A stretch of DNA of 64,000 nt from RU20A sp042610495 (GCF_042610495.1 NZ_JBHGAP010000006.1:124001-188000); one strand, 5' to 3'. Positions 34,765 to 43,551 are shown, counted from the first letter of the stretch. Numbers and translations are program-made. The notes: a model not told the origin generated them from the letters alone.

Positions 34765-35700
34765 ATGACCGCGAGCACAGATATCCACCTCACCCATGCA
34801 TCGCACATCGTCCGCGAAGCGCTGAGCCATGCGGAGAAGCGCCCGCATGTTACGTCCTTCTTCGATCCCGCGACCTTTACCGTCAGCCATGTCGTTCGCG
34901 ATCCCCAGTCGAAGGCCTGCGCGATCATCGACAGCGTCCTCGACTACGATCCTGCGTCCGGCCGGACCGTCAGCGCCTCGGCGCAGTCCCTTATTGATTA
35001 CGTCAAATCTGAAAGTCTCGAAGTCCAGTGGCTTCTGGAGACGCATGCCCATGCAGATCACCTGTCTGCGGCGCCCTTTCTCCAGAAGGAGATCGGCGGC
35101 CAGCTGGCGATCGGTCGTGACATCATCCGCGTACAGGAGGTGTTCGGCAAGATTTTCAACGCCGGCACCGAGTTCCAGCGCGACGGCAGCCAGTTCGACC
35201 AGCTCTTCCAGGATGGCGACCGTTTCAGGATCGGGAACCTCGATGCCACGGTGCTGCATGTGCCCGGCCATACGCCGGCCTGCCTTGCCTATGTGATCGG
35301 CGACGCGGTCTTCCCCGGCGACACGCTGTTCATGCCGGATTTCGGCACGGCGCGCTGCGATTTCCCGGGGGGCGACGCCCGCACACTCTACCGCTCGATC
35401 AAGCGGCTGAACCAATTGCCGGGCGAAGCCCGCATGTTCATGTGCCACGACTACAAGGCGGCCGGCCGCGATACCTATGCCTGGGAAACAACCGTCGACG
35501 CAGAGCGCACCGGCAATATCCACGTTCACGACGGCGTCAGCGAAGACGAATTCGTCGCGATGCGGACCGCGCGCGATGCAACACTTGCCATGCCGAAGCT
35601 GATCCTGCCGTCGGTGCAGGTGAACATGCGGGGCGGCCAGATGCCGCCGGCGGAAGAAAACGGGGTCCGCTACCTGAAGATCCCCGTCAACGCCCTCTAA
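34765..35700 (+). CDS. Metallo-beta-lactamase-fold persulfide-dioxygenase-like hydrolase (Blh-type)
   Basis: Cytoplasmic iron or zinc enzyme of 311 residues. The metal motif is H94xH96xD98H99 (ETHAHADHLS), with further ligands in VPGHTP and FPGDTLFMPDFG. Overall pattern matches the ETHE1/Blh group that oxidises glutathione persulfide to sulfite. Blh proteins of BigR operons often carry a rhodanese-like DUF442 domain; this one does not, so a partner sulfurtransferase, if needed, is elsewhere. The start follows CAGGAGTGAAGCCC. It leads a row of four genes for sulfide or persulfide handling. Confidence 0.88.
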   Translation: MTASTDIHLTHASHIVREALSHAEKRPHVTSFFDPATFTVSHVVRDPQSKACAIIDSVLDYDPASGRTVSASAQSLIDYVKSESLEVQWLLETHAHADHLSAAPFLQKEIGGQLAIGRDIIRVQEVFGKIFNAGTEFQRDGSQFDQLFQDGDRFRIGNLDATVLHVPGHTPACLAYVIGDAVFPGDTLFMPDFGTARCDFPGGDARTLYRSIKRLNQLPGEARMFMCHDYKAAGRDTYAWETTVDAERTGNIHVHDGVSEDEFVAMRTARDATLAMPKLILPSVQVNMRGGQMPPAEENGVRYLKIPVNAL

Positions 35701-35716
35701 CGGTCCGGTCTTAACC

Positions 35717-36145
35717 ATGTCCAGTTTCAATGTCCTTTGGCCGCTTGCGGGCGGCCTTCTCATCGGCCTCTCGGCGGCGCTCTACCTGCTGCTGAACGGG
35801 CGCATTGCCGGCATATCCGGCCTTGCCGCAAGCGCGGTCGGCCTGTCCGGCCCGCGACCCGGGCTTCTCGGCCTCGGCTTCCTTGGCGGCATCCTTGCCG
35901 GCGCTGCAGCGGCCGTCACCTGGATCCGGCAGCCGGATCTGACGATCACGGCGTCACCGCTGCTTCTCGTCGCCGGCGGATTGCTGGTCGGTTTCGGAAC
36001 GCGTCTCGGATCGGGATGCACCAGCGGCCACGGGGTCTGCGGACTGGCTCGCCTGTCGCCACGGTCGATCGCCGCCACCGCGACCTTCATGATCGTGGCG
36101 GCTGTCACGGTCACTGTCATGCGCCATCTAGCAGGAGGTGCGTGA
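35717..36145 (+). CDS. YeeE/YedE-family membrane protein, first half
   Basis: Small membrane protein of 142 residues with four hydrophobic segments and the conserved cysteine motif GSGCTSGHGVCG (about 98-109) that in YeeE-type proteins relays thiosulfate or related sulfur species across the membrane. It corresponds to the N-terminal half of full-length YeeE. Its stop overlaps the next gene's start by one base (TGATG at 36143-36147). It belongs to the BigR-controlled row. Confidence 0.88.
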   Translation: MSSFNVLWPLAGGLLIGLSAALYLLLNGRIAGISGLAASAVGLSGPRPGLLGLGFLGGILAGAAAAVTWIRQPDLTITASPLLLVAGGLLVGFGTRLGSGCTSGHGVCGLARLSPRSIAATATFMIVAAVTVTVMRHLAGGA

Positions 36146-36561
36146 TGGCCTATCGGCTCCTCGCGGCGATCCTCGCCGGCCTTCTCTTCGGCGCAGGGCT
36201 CGTCATCTCCGACATGGTCAATCCAGCCCGCGTCCTCGCCTTTCTCGACGTCACCGGCGCGTGGGATCCATCGCTGGCCTTTGTCATGGGCGGGGCGCTG
36301 ATCCCGTCCTCCATTGCCTACGCGATCAAGCGCAAGCGGACCCGTCCGGTCTTCGACACTGCCTTTCACGTTCCGACCAGCCGCGTCATCGATCGCCCGC
36401 TGATCGGCGGCGCCATCCTGTTCGGTCTTGGCTGGGGGCTTGTGGGCCTCTGCCCCGGCCCCGCGATCGCCTCTCTCGTCACCGGCCGTTGGGAAACGGT
36501 GCTGTTTACGCTCGCCATGCTCGCCGGCATGGCGGCCTACCGGATGGTTTCGGCGCGGTGA
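36145..36561 (+). CDS. YeeE/YedE-family membrane protein, second half
   Basis: Membrane protein of 138 residues, the C-terminal-half counterpart of the preceding gene, with the family motif SDMVNPARVLAFLDVTGAWDPSLAFVMGGA near the N-terminus and the single conserved cysteine in GLCPGPAIASL. The ATG at 36145 follows GCAGGAGGTGCGTG. The two halves presumably pair to form one sulfur-compound channel. Split pairs of this type are known from BigR operons. Confidence 0.88.
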   Translation: MAYRLLAAILAGLLFGAGLVISDMVNPARVLAFLDVTGAWDPSLAFVMGGALIPSSIAYAIKRKRTRPVFDTAFHVPTSRVIDRPLIGGAILFGLGWGLVGLCPGPAIASLVTGRWETVLFTLAMLAGMAAYRMVSAR

Positions 36562-36644
36562 CCATAGGCGGAGCCCCCAGGGACCGGTGAGTGACCAACC
36601 CCCAGCCTCCAGAAAAAGGCCGCTTGAACGCGGGAGATAACATC

Positions 36645-37436
36645 ATGATGCTCGAACCGCTGCAATATGGTCTTGGCGCCCTGTCGGGAGGCCTGGTCGG
36701 CTTCACGCTCGGCTTGTTCGGCGGGGGCGGTTCGATCCTGGCGGTGCCGCTGATGGTCTATCTCGTCGGCGTGCCGAGTGCGCACATGGCGATCGGCACA
36801 AGCGCCTTTGCCGTGGCCGCCAATGCCTTTACCAATCTGATCGGACATGCACGGCTCGGCAACGTCAAATGGCGCTGCGCGGGGATCTACAGCATCGCCG
36901 GAATTGCCGGCGCCTTCGTCGGCTCCACCTTCGGCAAGATGATCGACGGCGAGAAGCTGCTGATCCTGTTTGCCCTGCTGATGCTGGTCGTCGGAGCCCT
37001 CATGTTCCGTGCGCGGGGTGCACAGGGCAATCCCGGCGCCCAGTGTTCGCGCGGGAATATTCACAAGGTGGCTGGCTTCGGCAGCATGACCGGCGTCTTT
37101 TCCGGCTTTTTCGGCATTGGAGGCGGCTTCCTGATCGTGCCGGGCCTCATCGCTTCCACCAATATGCCAATCCTTTATGCCATCGGCTCTTCGCTTGTGG
37201 CGGTCACGGCCTTCGGGCTCACGACGGCCTTGAACTATGCCTTCTCGGGCTATGTCGACTGGCTGCTGGCGATCATTTTCATCGTGGGCGGCACGTTTGG
37301 CGGCTTTGCAGGATCGGCTCTCGCCAGGCACCTGTCGGCGCGCAAGGGCACGCTGAACAGCCTCTTTGCCACCCTGATTTTCGTGGTCGCGGCCTATATG
37401 CTCTATCGCAGCCTCGGCCCGGTCTCGCACGCCTGA
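36645..37436 (+). CDS. TauE/SafE-family sulfite/anion exporter
   Basis: Membrane protein of 263 residues with about eight helices and the duplicated TauE half-domain pattern: GLFGGGGSILAVPLM near residue 25 and GFFGIGGGFLIVPGLI near 165. Family members export sulfite or sulfoacetate, which fits removal of the sulfite made by persulfide dioxygenase. The ATG at 36645 has CGGGAGATAACATC upstream; a GTG at 36591 would add a tail with no membrane character. It ends the BigR row. Confidence 0.88.
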   Translation: MMLEPLQYGLGALSGGLVGFTLGLFGGGGSILAVPLMVYLVGVPSAHMAIGTSAFAVAANAFTNLIGHARLGNVKWRCAGIYSIAGIAGAFVGSTFGKMIDGEKLLILFALLMLVVGALMFRARGAQGNPGAQCSRGNIHKVAGFGSMTGVFSGFFGIGGGFLIVPGLIASTNMPILYAIGSSLVAVTAFGLTTALNYAFSGYVDWLLAIIFIVGGTFGGFAGSALARHLSARKGTLNSLFATLIFVVAAYMLYRSLGPVSHA

Positions 37437-37545
37437 TCATCCGACACCGATGGTCCCGTGTTCGAGACCATCGAAGCGACCGCGCCTGCGGCGGCATCTT
37501 GGGGCCAAAGCCCAAACACGGTCCCCCACAGGCGTACGGCCGTCG

Positions 37546-38001
37546 TCACGCGATCGGCGGGCCCAGAAGATCGATCGCATGTGCGCTGCAGATCTGCGCC
37601 AGCGTCTGCTGCTGTTCGGGCGTCGGCGGCAGCTGTTCGGGCAGGCCGTCCGTTGCGGCGGGGCGGGCGGCGGCGCGCACCATGGTCTCGAAGGCGCCGT
37701 TGGTGATGGTGAGGAAGCGGCAATTGTCGGACAGGACGCGGAAGCTGTGCACGCAGCCCTTGGGCATGTGGATCGTGTCGCCCGTTGCTGTCTCGATGAC
37801 CTCGCCGTCGCGCTGGAACCGCACCCGGCCCTCGAGGATGAAGAAGGTCTCGCTTTCCTTGTGGTGAACGTGCAGCGGCGGCGCGAAATCCTTCGCCATG
37901 CGATGCTCGATGATGGACATGCCGTCGGCATTGTCCGCCTGCTTCAGGTGGACCAGCAGATGGGCCGTCATGAACCAGAGACTTTCGGCATTCGAGGTCA
38001 T
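37546..38001 (-). CDS. Single-domain cupin protein
   Basis: Protein of 151 residues with one conserved beta-barrel. The first cupin motif is HVHHKESETFFILEG (metal ligands at two histidines and the glutamate) and the second is PKGCVHSFRV (fourth histidine). It resembles quercetinase/auxin-binding-type cupins that are dioxygenases, isomerases or sensors. It is divergent from the LysR gene and probably controlled by it. The start at 38001 follows GGAAAAAGGGAA. The reaction cannot be assigned. Confidence 0.82.
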   Translation of the reverse strand: MTSNAESLWFMTAHLLVHLKQADNADGMSIIEHRMAKDFAPPLHVHHKESETFFILEGRVRFQRDGEVIETATGDTIHMPKGCVHSFRVLSDNCRFLTITNGAFETMVRAAARPAATDGLPEQLPPTPEQQQTLAQICSAHAIDLLGPPIA

Positions 38002-38218
38002 TTCCCTTTTTCCTTTCGTGTGTCGGATCGATCGTGTGAGTGGCCGCGCGGTTCGGGATTGAACGGCGTTCGGCAGGCACGTTGCGAAACCGGGTGTCGG
38101 ACTGAAGTCCGGGCGCAACGCCTGAGGCTTCGCTCATCGCCGCAACGCCGGAACCCTTGATGTCCATCGTCCGAAGCCCCCCGGTTTCGGTGCGCCCGGT
38201 TTATCAGGCGGCCCGGCA

Positions 38219-38235
38219 ATGATAAGACCGATCAT
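38219..38235. promoter_or_regulatory. Candidate LysR binding dyad
   Basis: ATGAT-N7-ATCAT (38219-38223 and 38231-38235) contains the T-N11-A pattern expected of LysR sites and lies 27 bp before the LysR start in the divergent cupin/LysR spacer. Confidence 0.5.
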
Positions 38236-38262
38236 CGAGCATCATTGGTTGGAAAATCGAGC

Positions 38263-39168
38263 ATGCGATCCCTCGATCCGCTGGAAGGCCTTGCCGCCTT
38301 CATTACCGTAGCCAAGCATTTGAGTTTCACCCGGGCGGCGGAGGAGCTCGGCATGTCGCGCGCGACCGTCGGCGCGCAGGTTCAGGCCCTCGAGCGCAAG
38401 CTCGGGGTGCGGCTGCTGCAGCGCTCGACCCGCGCCGTCGTGCTGACCGAGGCGGGCTCGGCCTATTTCCAGTCCCTGGTCGGCATCATCCCCCAGGTCC
38501 GCGAAGCGGAGCGAGCGGCGCTCAGCTACCAGGAGGAAGTCGTCGGCAGGCTGAAGATGACCGTGCCGCCCGAGTTCGCGCAGATCCACATGGCTCCCAT
38601 CATCGCCGAGTTCCTGAAGCGCAACCCGTCGCTTTCGATCGACGTCACCTTCTCCCACCGCGCGGTCAATCTGATCGACGAGGGTTATGACCTCGCCATC
38701 CGGGGCACCATCGTCCTCGAGCCCAATCTCATCACGCGCCATCTCGGCGATTCACCGCTCGTTCTCTGCGCCGCACCCGACTATATCGAGAAGCACGGGC
38801 TGCCGGCCGAGCCCATGGATCTGCCGGGCCACGCCTGCCTGCACTTTTCCGGCCTGCGATGGGGCAATGTGTGGATCCTGAGGAAGGACGGCCACACGCT
38901 GCGCATTCCCATCGTGCCGCGCTATCTCGCCAATGACGGAATCTCACTCAGGGACGTGGCTCTCGCCGGCGCCGGAATCACGCTGCTGCCGATGTTCGAG
39001 ATCGGGCCGGAAATCCGGTCCGGCCGTCTCGTCCGCCTGCTGGAGGACTGGACGATTGGCTCCATTCCCGTGCATGCCGTCTATCCCGACAACAGGAACA
39101 TCGCCTCGAAGGTCCGCCGCTTTACCGACTTCCTCGTGAAAAGGCTGCCGAAGGACGCGTTCTCCTAA
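38263..39168 (+). CDS. LysR-family transcriptional regulator
   Basis: Regulator of 301 residues. The N-terminal helix-turn-helix (LSFTRAAEELGMSRATVGAQVQALERKLGVRLLQRSTR, about 22-59) is classic LysR, and the rest is the periplasmic-binding-like effector domain of the CrgA/DsdC-like subgroup. The ATG at 38263 is chosen over a TTG at 38245. It is divergent from the cupin gene, its likely target, and converges on the oxidase/SDR pair. Confidence 0.93.
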   Translation: MRSLDPLEGLAAFITVAKHLSFTRAAEELGMSRATVGAQVQALERKLGVRLLQRSTRAVVLTEAGSAYFQSLVGIIPQVREAERAALSYQEEVVGRLKMTVPPEFAQIHMAPIIAEFLKRNPSLSIDVTFSHRAVNLIDEGYDLAIRGTIVLEPNLITRHLGDSPLVLCAAPDYIEKHGLPAEPMDLPGHACLHFSGLRWGNVWILRKDGHTLRIPIVPRYLANDGISLRDVALAGAGITLLPMFEIGPEIRSGRLVRLLEDWTIGSIPVHAVYPDNRNIASKVRRFTDFLVKRLPKDAFS

Positions 39169-39231
39169 GGTTGAGGGCTCGTTCATACGCAGGCGGCAGC
39201 GGGCAATGCTCCTGCCTTTGTTTTCTACCTC

Positions 39232-40470
39232 CTACCCCAGCAGCATCCGCAGATGGTCGTTAAGGAACCGTCCCTTGGGATCAAGGCTGCGGCGCAGCTG
39301 GCGGAAATCATCGGCGCGCGGATAGAGATCGGTCACGTCCTGCGTGTCGAGGAAGTGCATCTTGCCCCAGTGGGGACGCGAATTGTAGCCGCGCAGGATG
39401 GTATCGACATCCTTGAGGAAGGCCCAGTAATCGATGCCGGGGCCGCCGGATACCGAGAGCGTGATGCTGTCCTGCTTGTGGAACGGGCTCATCCAGGCGG
39501 GATCGCCGGCGGTGAAGCGGTATTCGATCGGGTAGATGCAATTGGTGTGCTTGGTCAGCATCAGCTCGCGCACGGCGCGGATCGAGGCCTTGCCGTGCTC
39601 CAGCGGCACGGCATATTCGAGCTCCACGAAGTTCGGGACATATTCGATCGGATAGACCTCGGAACTATAGGCGATCTTCTCGAATTCGCTTTCCATGGGC
39701 GCGGCCGTGGTGATGTCCATCACCTTCATCTCGCAGACATCGGCGGTCTTGCTGGTCGAGGAGACAGCCGACGTATCCGGCAGGCAGTAGAGATGCCGGC
39801 TTTCGGGAACCGGGCACCAGAAGAAGCCGAAGTGCCGGTGGTTGGCGGCCAGTTCGTCGTGGCGCTCCATGCAGGTCTCGAAATCGTCGCGCCAGAGCCT
39901 TTCATGCAGATTGTAGGCATCCATGACATTCAGCGTCAGGGAGGAGATGATGCCGAGCGAACCGACCGAGACCTGGGCAGCATGCAGCAGGTCCAAGTCG
40001 GTGCCATCGATGTCGAGCACATCGCCGCTCGCCGTCACCAGCCGCATGCCGGCAATGGAGGAGGCGAGATTGCCGAGCGTGATGCCCGTGCCGTGCGTGC
40101 CGGTGGTGAAGGCGCCGGCGACCGCCTGGCTGTCGATGTCGCCCTGGTTGGTGAGCGAAAGCCCGTGTTCCTTCAGCGTCCTGCCGATCTCGTTGATGCG
40201 GGTGCCGCCGGCGACCGTGATCTGCCGGCGCGCCTTGTCGACCGACTGAACGCCGCGCAGCCTTTCCAGCGACAGAAGCAGTCCGTTGGTGCCCACCACA
40301 GGCGTGAAGGAATGTCCCGATCCCGCCACGCGCACGGCAAGATCGCGCCGGTTGGCCTCGTGCACGAGTTCGGCCACCTCGGCCTCCGTCTCCGGCGTCG
40401 CCCTGAACTGCGAGACGCAATACTGGTTGCCGACCCAGTTGCGCCACATGCCACCCTTTTCGAGACCCAT
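39232..40470 (-). CDS. FAD-dependent alditol/aldonolactone oxidase-like protein
   Basis: Oxidase of 412 residues in the vanillyl-alcohol-oxidase superfamily, D-arabinono-1,4-lactone oxidase/AldO branch. The FAD loop is VAGSGHSFTPV, in which H53 sits where AldO-type enzymes bind FAD covalently; a second FAD segment is GDIDSQAVAGAFTTGTHGTG. The C-terminal active-site motif RPHWGKMH and the closing DPKGRFLN are those of sugar-lactone and alditol oxidases. The ATG at 40470 follows GAGGAGAAGACG. It lies 10 bp after the SDR gene, so the pair probably oxidises a polyol or aldonolactone in two steps. Confidence 0.9.
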   Translation of the reverse strand: MGLEKGGMWRNWVGNQYCVSQFRATPETEAEVAELVHEANRRDLAVRVAGSGHSFTPVVGTNGLLLSLERLRGVQSVDKARRQITVAGGTRINEIGRTLKEHGLSLTNQGDIDSQAVAGAFTTGTHGTGITLGNLASSIAGMRLVTASGDVLDIDGTDLDLLHAAQVSVGSLGIISSLTLNVMDAYNLHERLWRDDFETCMERHDELAANHRHFGFFWCPVPESRHLYCLPDTSAVSSTSKTADVCEMKVMDITTAAPMESEFEKIAYSSEVYPIEYVPNFVELEYAVPLEHGKASIRAVRELMLTKHTNCIYPIEYRFTAGDPAWMSPFHKQDSITLSVSGGPGIDYWAFLKDVDTILRGYNSRPHWGKMHFLDTQDVTDLYPRADDFRQLRRSLDPKGRFLNDHLRMLLG

Positions 40471-40480
40471 CGTCTTCTCC

Positions 40481-41248
40481 TCAGACCGCGGTAAAGCCGT
40501 TATCGACGAACAGATGCGCACCGTTGACGAAGCTCGACTCGTCGCTGGCGAGATAAAGGGCGGCCTTCGCCACCTCGTCCGGCCGGCACATGCGGCCCTG
40601 CTGGGCGGCAATGGCGGCCTCGGAGACATCCACGCCATGGCGGGTGAGTTCCTCGACCTCGCGCTGGCCATGCGCGGTCTGGATGAAGCCGGGGCAGACG
40701 GCATTGCAGCGGATGTTGCGATCCCGGAATTCGACGGCGATGGCGCGGGCGAACATATGGCAGGCGCCCTTCGTCGTGTTGTAGGCCACCTCCATCGGGG
40801 TCGCCGCGACGGCCGAGATCGAGGAGGTGCAGACGATGGAACCACCGCCGGCCTCGATCATCTGCGGCAGAACGGCGCGCGTCATCAGGAACATGCTGCG
40901 CACATTGATGGCCATCAGCCGGTCCCAGTCCGCAACGCTGGTTTCCAGGAAGGGGCCGATGATGATGGTGCCGGCATGGTTGAAGAGCACGGTGATCGCG
41001 CCGAGCTCGGCCGAAATCGCCGCGACGGCCGCGGCCACCTGTCCTTCATCGGAAACATCGGCCGCCGCGAAGGCCACCCGGTAGCCGTCGGCGCGCAGCC
41101 GTGCCGCAACCGCCGCACCCTCGCTCTTCGGGAGATCGACAATCCCGACTGCGGCACCTTCGCGCGCAAAAAGCTCCGTCGCGGCCAGCCCGCAACCGCC
41201 GGCGCCCCCACTGATCAGCGCCACCTTTCCGTCAAGCCGTCCCGCCAT
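40481..41248 (-). CDS. Short-chain dehydrogenase/reductase (SDR)
   Basis: Classical SDR of 255 residues. The cofactor motif is GGAGGCG (14-20), with D38 after strand 2 favouring NAD. The catalytic set is N115, S143, Y156 and K160 (YNTTK), and the C-terminal pattern CRPDEVAKAALYLASDESSFVNG is typical. An H replaces the usual A of NNAG (FNHAG). It leads the two-gene operon with the oxidase. The start follows GAAAGGAGACCCC. Confidence 0.92.
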   Translation of the reverse strand: MAGRLDGKVALISGGAGGCGLAATELFAREGAAVGIVDLPKSEGAAVAARLRADGYRVAFAAADVSDEGQVAAAVAAISAELGAITVLFNHAGTIIIGPFLETSVADWDRLMAINVRSMFLMTRAVLPQMIEAGGGSIVCTSSISAVAATPMEVAYNTTKGACHMFARAIAVEFRDRNIRCNAVCPGFIQTAHGQREVEELTRHGVDVSEAAIAAQQGRMCRPDEVAKAALYLASDESSFVNGAHLFVDNGFTAV

Positions 41249-41567
41249 GGGGTCTCCTTTCGCCGCGTCGAAGCCCTGGAGAATGGATCAGGGACACCCC
41301 ATCGGGCCGATCCTGCATCCCACCCCACGGGCTTTCCGCCCCTGTTTCGAGATCGCAGTCTGGCCCATTGCAACGGGTTCGTCCATCTTTGCAACAGCAG
41401 CGGCACACATCCCGTTTCAGCCGAGACCCGCTTGGCAGCGCCCATCCCCGACGGGAAAGCCCTCGCCCCTCAAACCGGCACGGGCGGCGCTGCGCCATCC
41501 GGCCAGCGTGATGTTCGATCCTGTGCCCTGATGTGTCCGCGCCACCAAGGATGCGCGGCGGCTGGCC
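41249..41567. other. Intergenic region upstream of the SDR/oxidase operon
   Basis: 319 bp without a supported gene. It holds the presumed promoter of the SDR/oxidase operon, a pair of TTGCAA sites listed separately, and the 3' end of the DUF1612 gene's transcript. I see no clear terminator. Confidence 0.4.
41368..41394. promoter_or_regulatory. Two TTGCAA sites 21 bp apart
   Basis: TTGCAAC occurs at 41368-41374 and again at 41389-41395; the self-complementary cores are exactly 21 bp apart, two DNA turns. The position, about 120-147 bp upstream of the SDR start, suits an operator bound by two dimers. The regulator is unknown. Confidence 0.45.
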
Positions 41568-42701
41568 CTACATGATCCCCCAAGCCCGGAACCGCCCCCG
41601 GCCCGTCATCTCTCTCAACCCCAGTTCCTGCACGATCCGCCGCGCTGCCTGTGGCGTGACGTCCAGCGCCTTCGCCACCATGCCGGCCGAGATCAGCGGC
41701 CGCGCCATGACGAGGTCGACAAGCTCGGGAAGTTTCGACGACGTCCGACGTCCCGCGAGCTTTCGCTGCATCATCTGCCGCGCCAGTGCCAGCCTATCAT
41801 GTTCCTTGAGCCCCGTTTCGGCAGCGATCGTCATCGCCTTGGCAATCGCCAGCAGTCGTGTTTCCCGATCCCGATGCCGGCGCCGGTCGACGGGAATGGC
41901 CTTGAGCCCGAGATTGATGGCGGCGAGATGGTCGCCGGTCGTGAGGCCGCCATCGCGCAGGAGAGAGGCAGCCAGCAGGCGCCCGAGCCAAGGCGCATGC
42001 TGAAGCACCGCGATCTCGTTCCAGGCATCGAGAGCGACGACCGCCTGCATCACCGGCGGAAAATCCTGGACGCGGGCCAGAACGTCCCGCCACGCCTCCA
42101 GACGCTCGTCCTCATCCCAATCAAGGTCGTAGACCAGGGGATCCTTGTGGGTTGCGCTTCGGGCGCCCGCCGGCGCCCTGGCCTCCTCGATGGCGGCATC
42201 GGAGCGGGCGAGCACAGCGTCGATTGCCGCGAAGGCGTCATCCAGTTCGTCGGCCTCCGCATCCTGCACCTGCCCATGCGCGGCCGGTGCGGCGGACACG
42301 CCCATCTCTTCCTCCGGCAGGGGCACCGTATCGCCATCCGGCGATGCCGGTGCCGTCACCCGTCCGCGCAACGAGGCGAGACCGGCGGCCGACAGCGCCC
42401 AGCCCGGCGGATGCGCGGCGATGCGCCGTCGGGTTTTCAGAATGTCGCGGGCAATGGTGAGTTCGTGGGTCGGCGCACGAATGTCGCGCAGCGCATCATG
42501 CAGGACAAGATCCTCGAGATGAACGAGCTCGCCATCCACCCAGAGCGAGGCATGCGCATCGAGAAAGTGAGACCGTTCGACAAGCCCTCCGCCGACGGGG
42601 GACCGATGGAGGCGCTCATCGAGCCGGACAAGCGCCACGGCGGCGTCGGAGACAGGCCGCAGGAGTGCATGAACGGGCATTTTCGTGAGATCATAAGACA
42701 T
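41568..42701 (-). CDS. DUF1612 and helix-turn-helix protein of rhizobial plasmids (RHE_PE00001 type)
   Basis: Protein of 377 residues. The N-terminal ~190 residues carry the LRPVSDAAVALVRLDERLHRSP, SLWVDGELVHLEDLVLHDALRDIRAPTHEL and ILKTRRRIA blocks of DUF1612; the C-terminus has a winged helix (LISAGMVAKALDVTPQAARRIVQELGLREMTGRGRFRAWGIM). Such genes recur on plasmids and genomic islands of Rhizobiaceae and some resemble Fic/DUF4172-type regulators in layout. The function is not established. Its presence beside a toxin-antitoxin pair supports a plasmid or island context for this part of the window. Confidence 0.85.
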   Translation of the reverse strand: MSYDLTKMPVHALLRPVSDAAVALVRLDERLHRSPVGGGLVERSHFLDAHASLWVDGELVHLEDLVLHDALRDIRAPTHELTIARDILKTRRRIAAHPPGWALSAAGLASLRGRVTAPASPDGDTVPLPEEEMGVSAAPAAHGQVQDAEADELDDAFAAIDAVLARSDAAIEEARAPAGARSATHKDPLVYDLDWDEDERLEAWRDVLARVQDFPPVMQAVVALDAWNEIAVLQHAPWLGRLLAASLLRDGGLTTGDHLAAINLGLKAIPVDRRRHRDRETRLLAIAKAMTIAAETGLKEHDRLALARQMMQRKLAGRRTSSKLPELVDLVMARPLISAGMVAKALDVTPQAARRIVQELGLREMTGRGRFRAWGIM

Positions 42702-42892
42702 TGAAATTATGGTAAAGGATTCGTTAAGCGAAATCCATGTGCCACTTAGAGTTCAACAGACGACCCGACCGTGGCTCAAGGTATTCACTGCCGATAACTA
42801 AATCTTATCGATGATGAGATGGCTCGGGCGTGATTGTTGCCATCACCGTCCGGAAGACCTATGTTCAGCGGGTCCAAACAGCGAGACGAGCG

Positions 42893-43150
42893 ATGTCCGA
42901 ACCGCAGCTTTCCATCCGCAGCAGCAAGGCGCGCGAGCTGGCCCATGCGCTTTCCCGCCGTACCGGCCAGCCGATCAACCGGCTCGTCGAAATTGCGCTT
43001 GAACGCTATGATCAGGAACTGCGTGCCGGCAGCGTCCGCTATCCCATGGACGCTGTGTGGGACTTGGCTGCCAAGGATCTGGCAAATATCAAAGCCGGCA
43101 CGACCTCCAATCACGACGAGTTTTACGACGAGAACGGTCTGCCGATATGA
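42893..43150 (+). CDS. vapB: VapB-type antitoxin
   Basis: Protein of 85 residues resembling the PSK-type VapB antitoxins: LSIRSSKARELAHALSRRTGQPINRLVEIALERYDQEL forms the ribbon-helix or AbrB-like N-terminal DNA-binding and helical part, and the C-terminal third (DLANIKAGTTSNHDEFYDENGLPI) would wrap the toxin. The ATG at 42893 is preferred because the sequence before it does not resemble the family. It overlaps the toxin gene by ATGA and probably autoregulates. Confidence 0.85.
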   Translation: MSEPQLSIRSSKARELAHALSRRTGQPINRLVEIALERYDQELRAGSVRYPMDAVWDLAAKDLANIKAGTTSNHDEFYDENGLPI

Positions 43151-43551
43151 TCGCCGTCGATACCTCTGTCGTTGTTGCGATATCCATGAGGGAGCCAGAG
43201 GCGGAGACCTTCAGAATACTGATGGGACGTGAGCCGGTGATTATCGGTTGGCCAACCTTGCTTGAGGCACGAATGGTTCTTACGGGCAAAGGTTTCGCGA
43301 GTGCCGCCAGCATCGTTGAGCAGCTTGCCAAAACTGCGAACGTGACGACTGTCGTGTTTGACGAGAAGCACTACCGCGCCGCCGAAGACGCTTTCCGTCG
43401 CTTTGGCAAGGGGCAGCATCCGGCAAGTCTCAATATGGGAGACTGCTTTTCCTACGCCGTTTCCGCCATCGCCAAGGCGCCCCTGCTCTTCAAAGGCAAC
43501 GACTTCGGGCAAACGGATCTCAAGCTGCATCCCGCCTCGTCGATGACGTGA
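43147..43551 (+). CDS. vapC: VapC-type PIN-domain toxin
   Basis: PIN-domain ribonuclease of 134 residues. The acidic cluster is complete: D5 (AVDTSVVV), E40 (PTLLEARMVL), D99 (NMGDCFSYA) and D119 (KGNDFGQTDL). Related toxins cut tRNA or rRNA loops. The start overlaps the antitoxin stop by ATGA. The intact active site suggests a working pair that could stabilise a plasmid or island. Confidence 0.92.
   Translation: MIAVDTSVVVAISMREPEAETFRILMGREPVIIGWPTLLEARMVLTGKGFASAASIVEQLAKTANVTTVVFDEKHYRAAEDAFRRFGKGQHPASLNMGDCFSYAVSAIAKAPLLFKGNDFGQTDLKLHPASSMT

Noticed and set aside
36145..36561. Frameshifted YeeE gene (two halves of one broken gene)
   Set aside because: Each half has its own ribosome site and start codon with a one-base stop/start overlap, and split pairs are known from BigR operons, so this is a real two-gene arrangement.
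36591..36644. GTG start extending the TauE/SafE gene by 18 residues
   Set aside because: No ribosome site and the added residues are not membrane-like; the ATG at 36645 has CGGGAGATAAC upstream.
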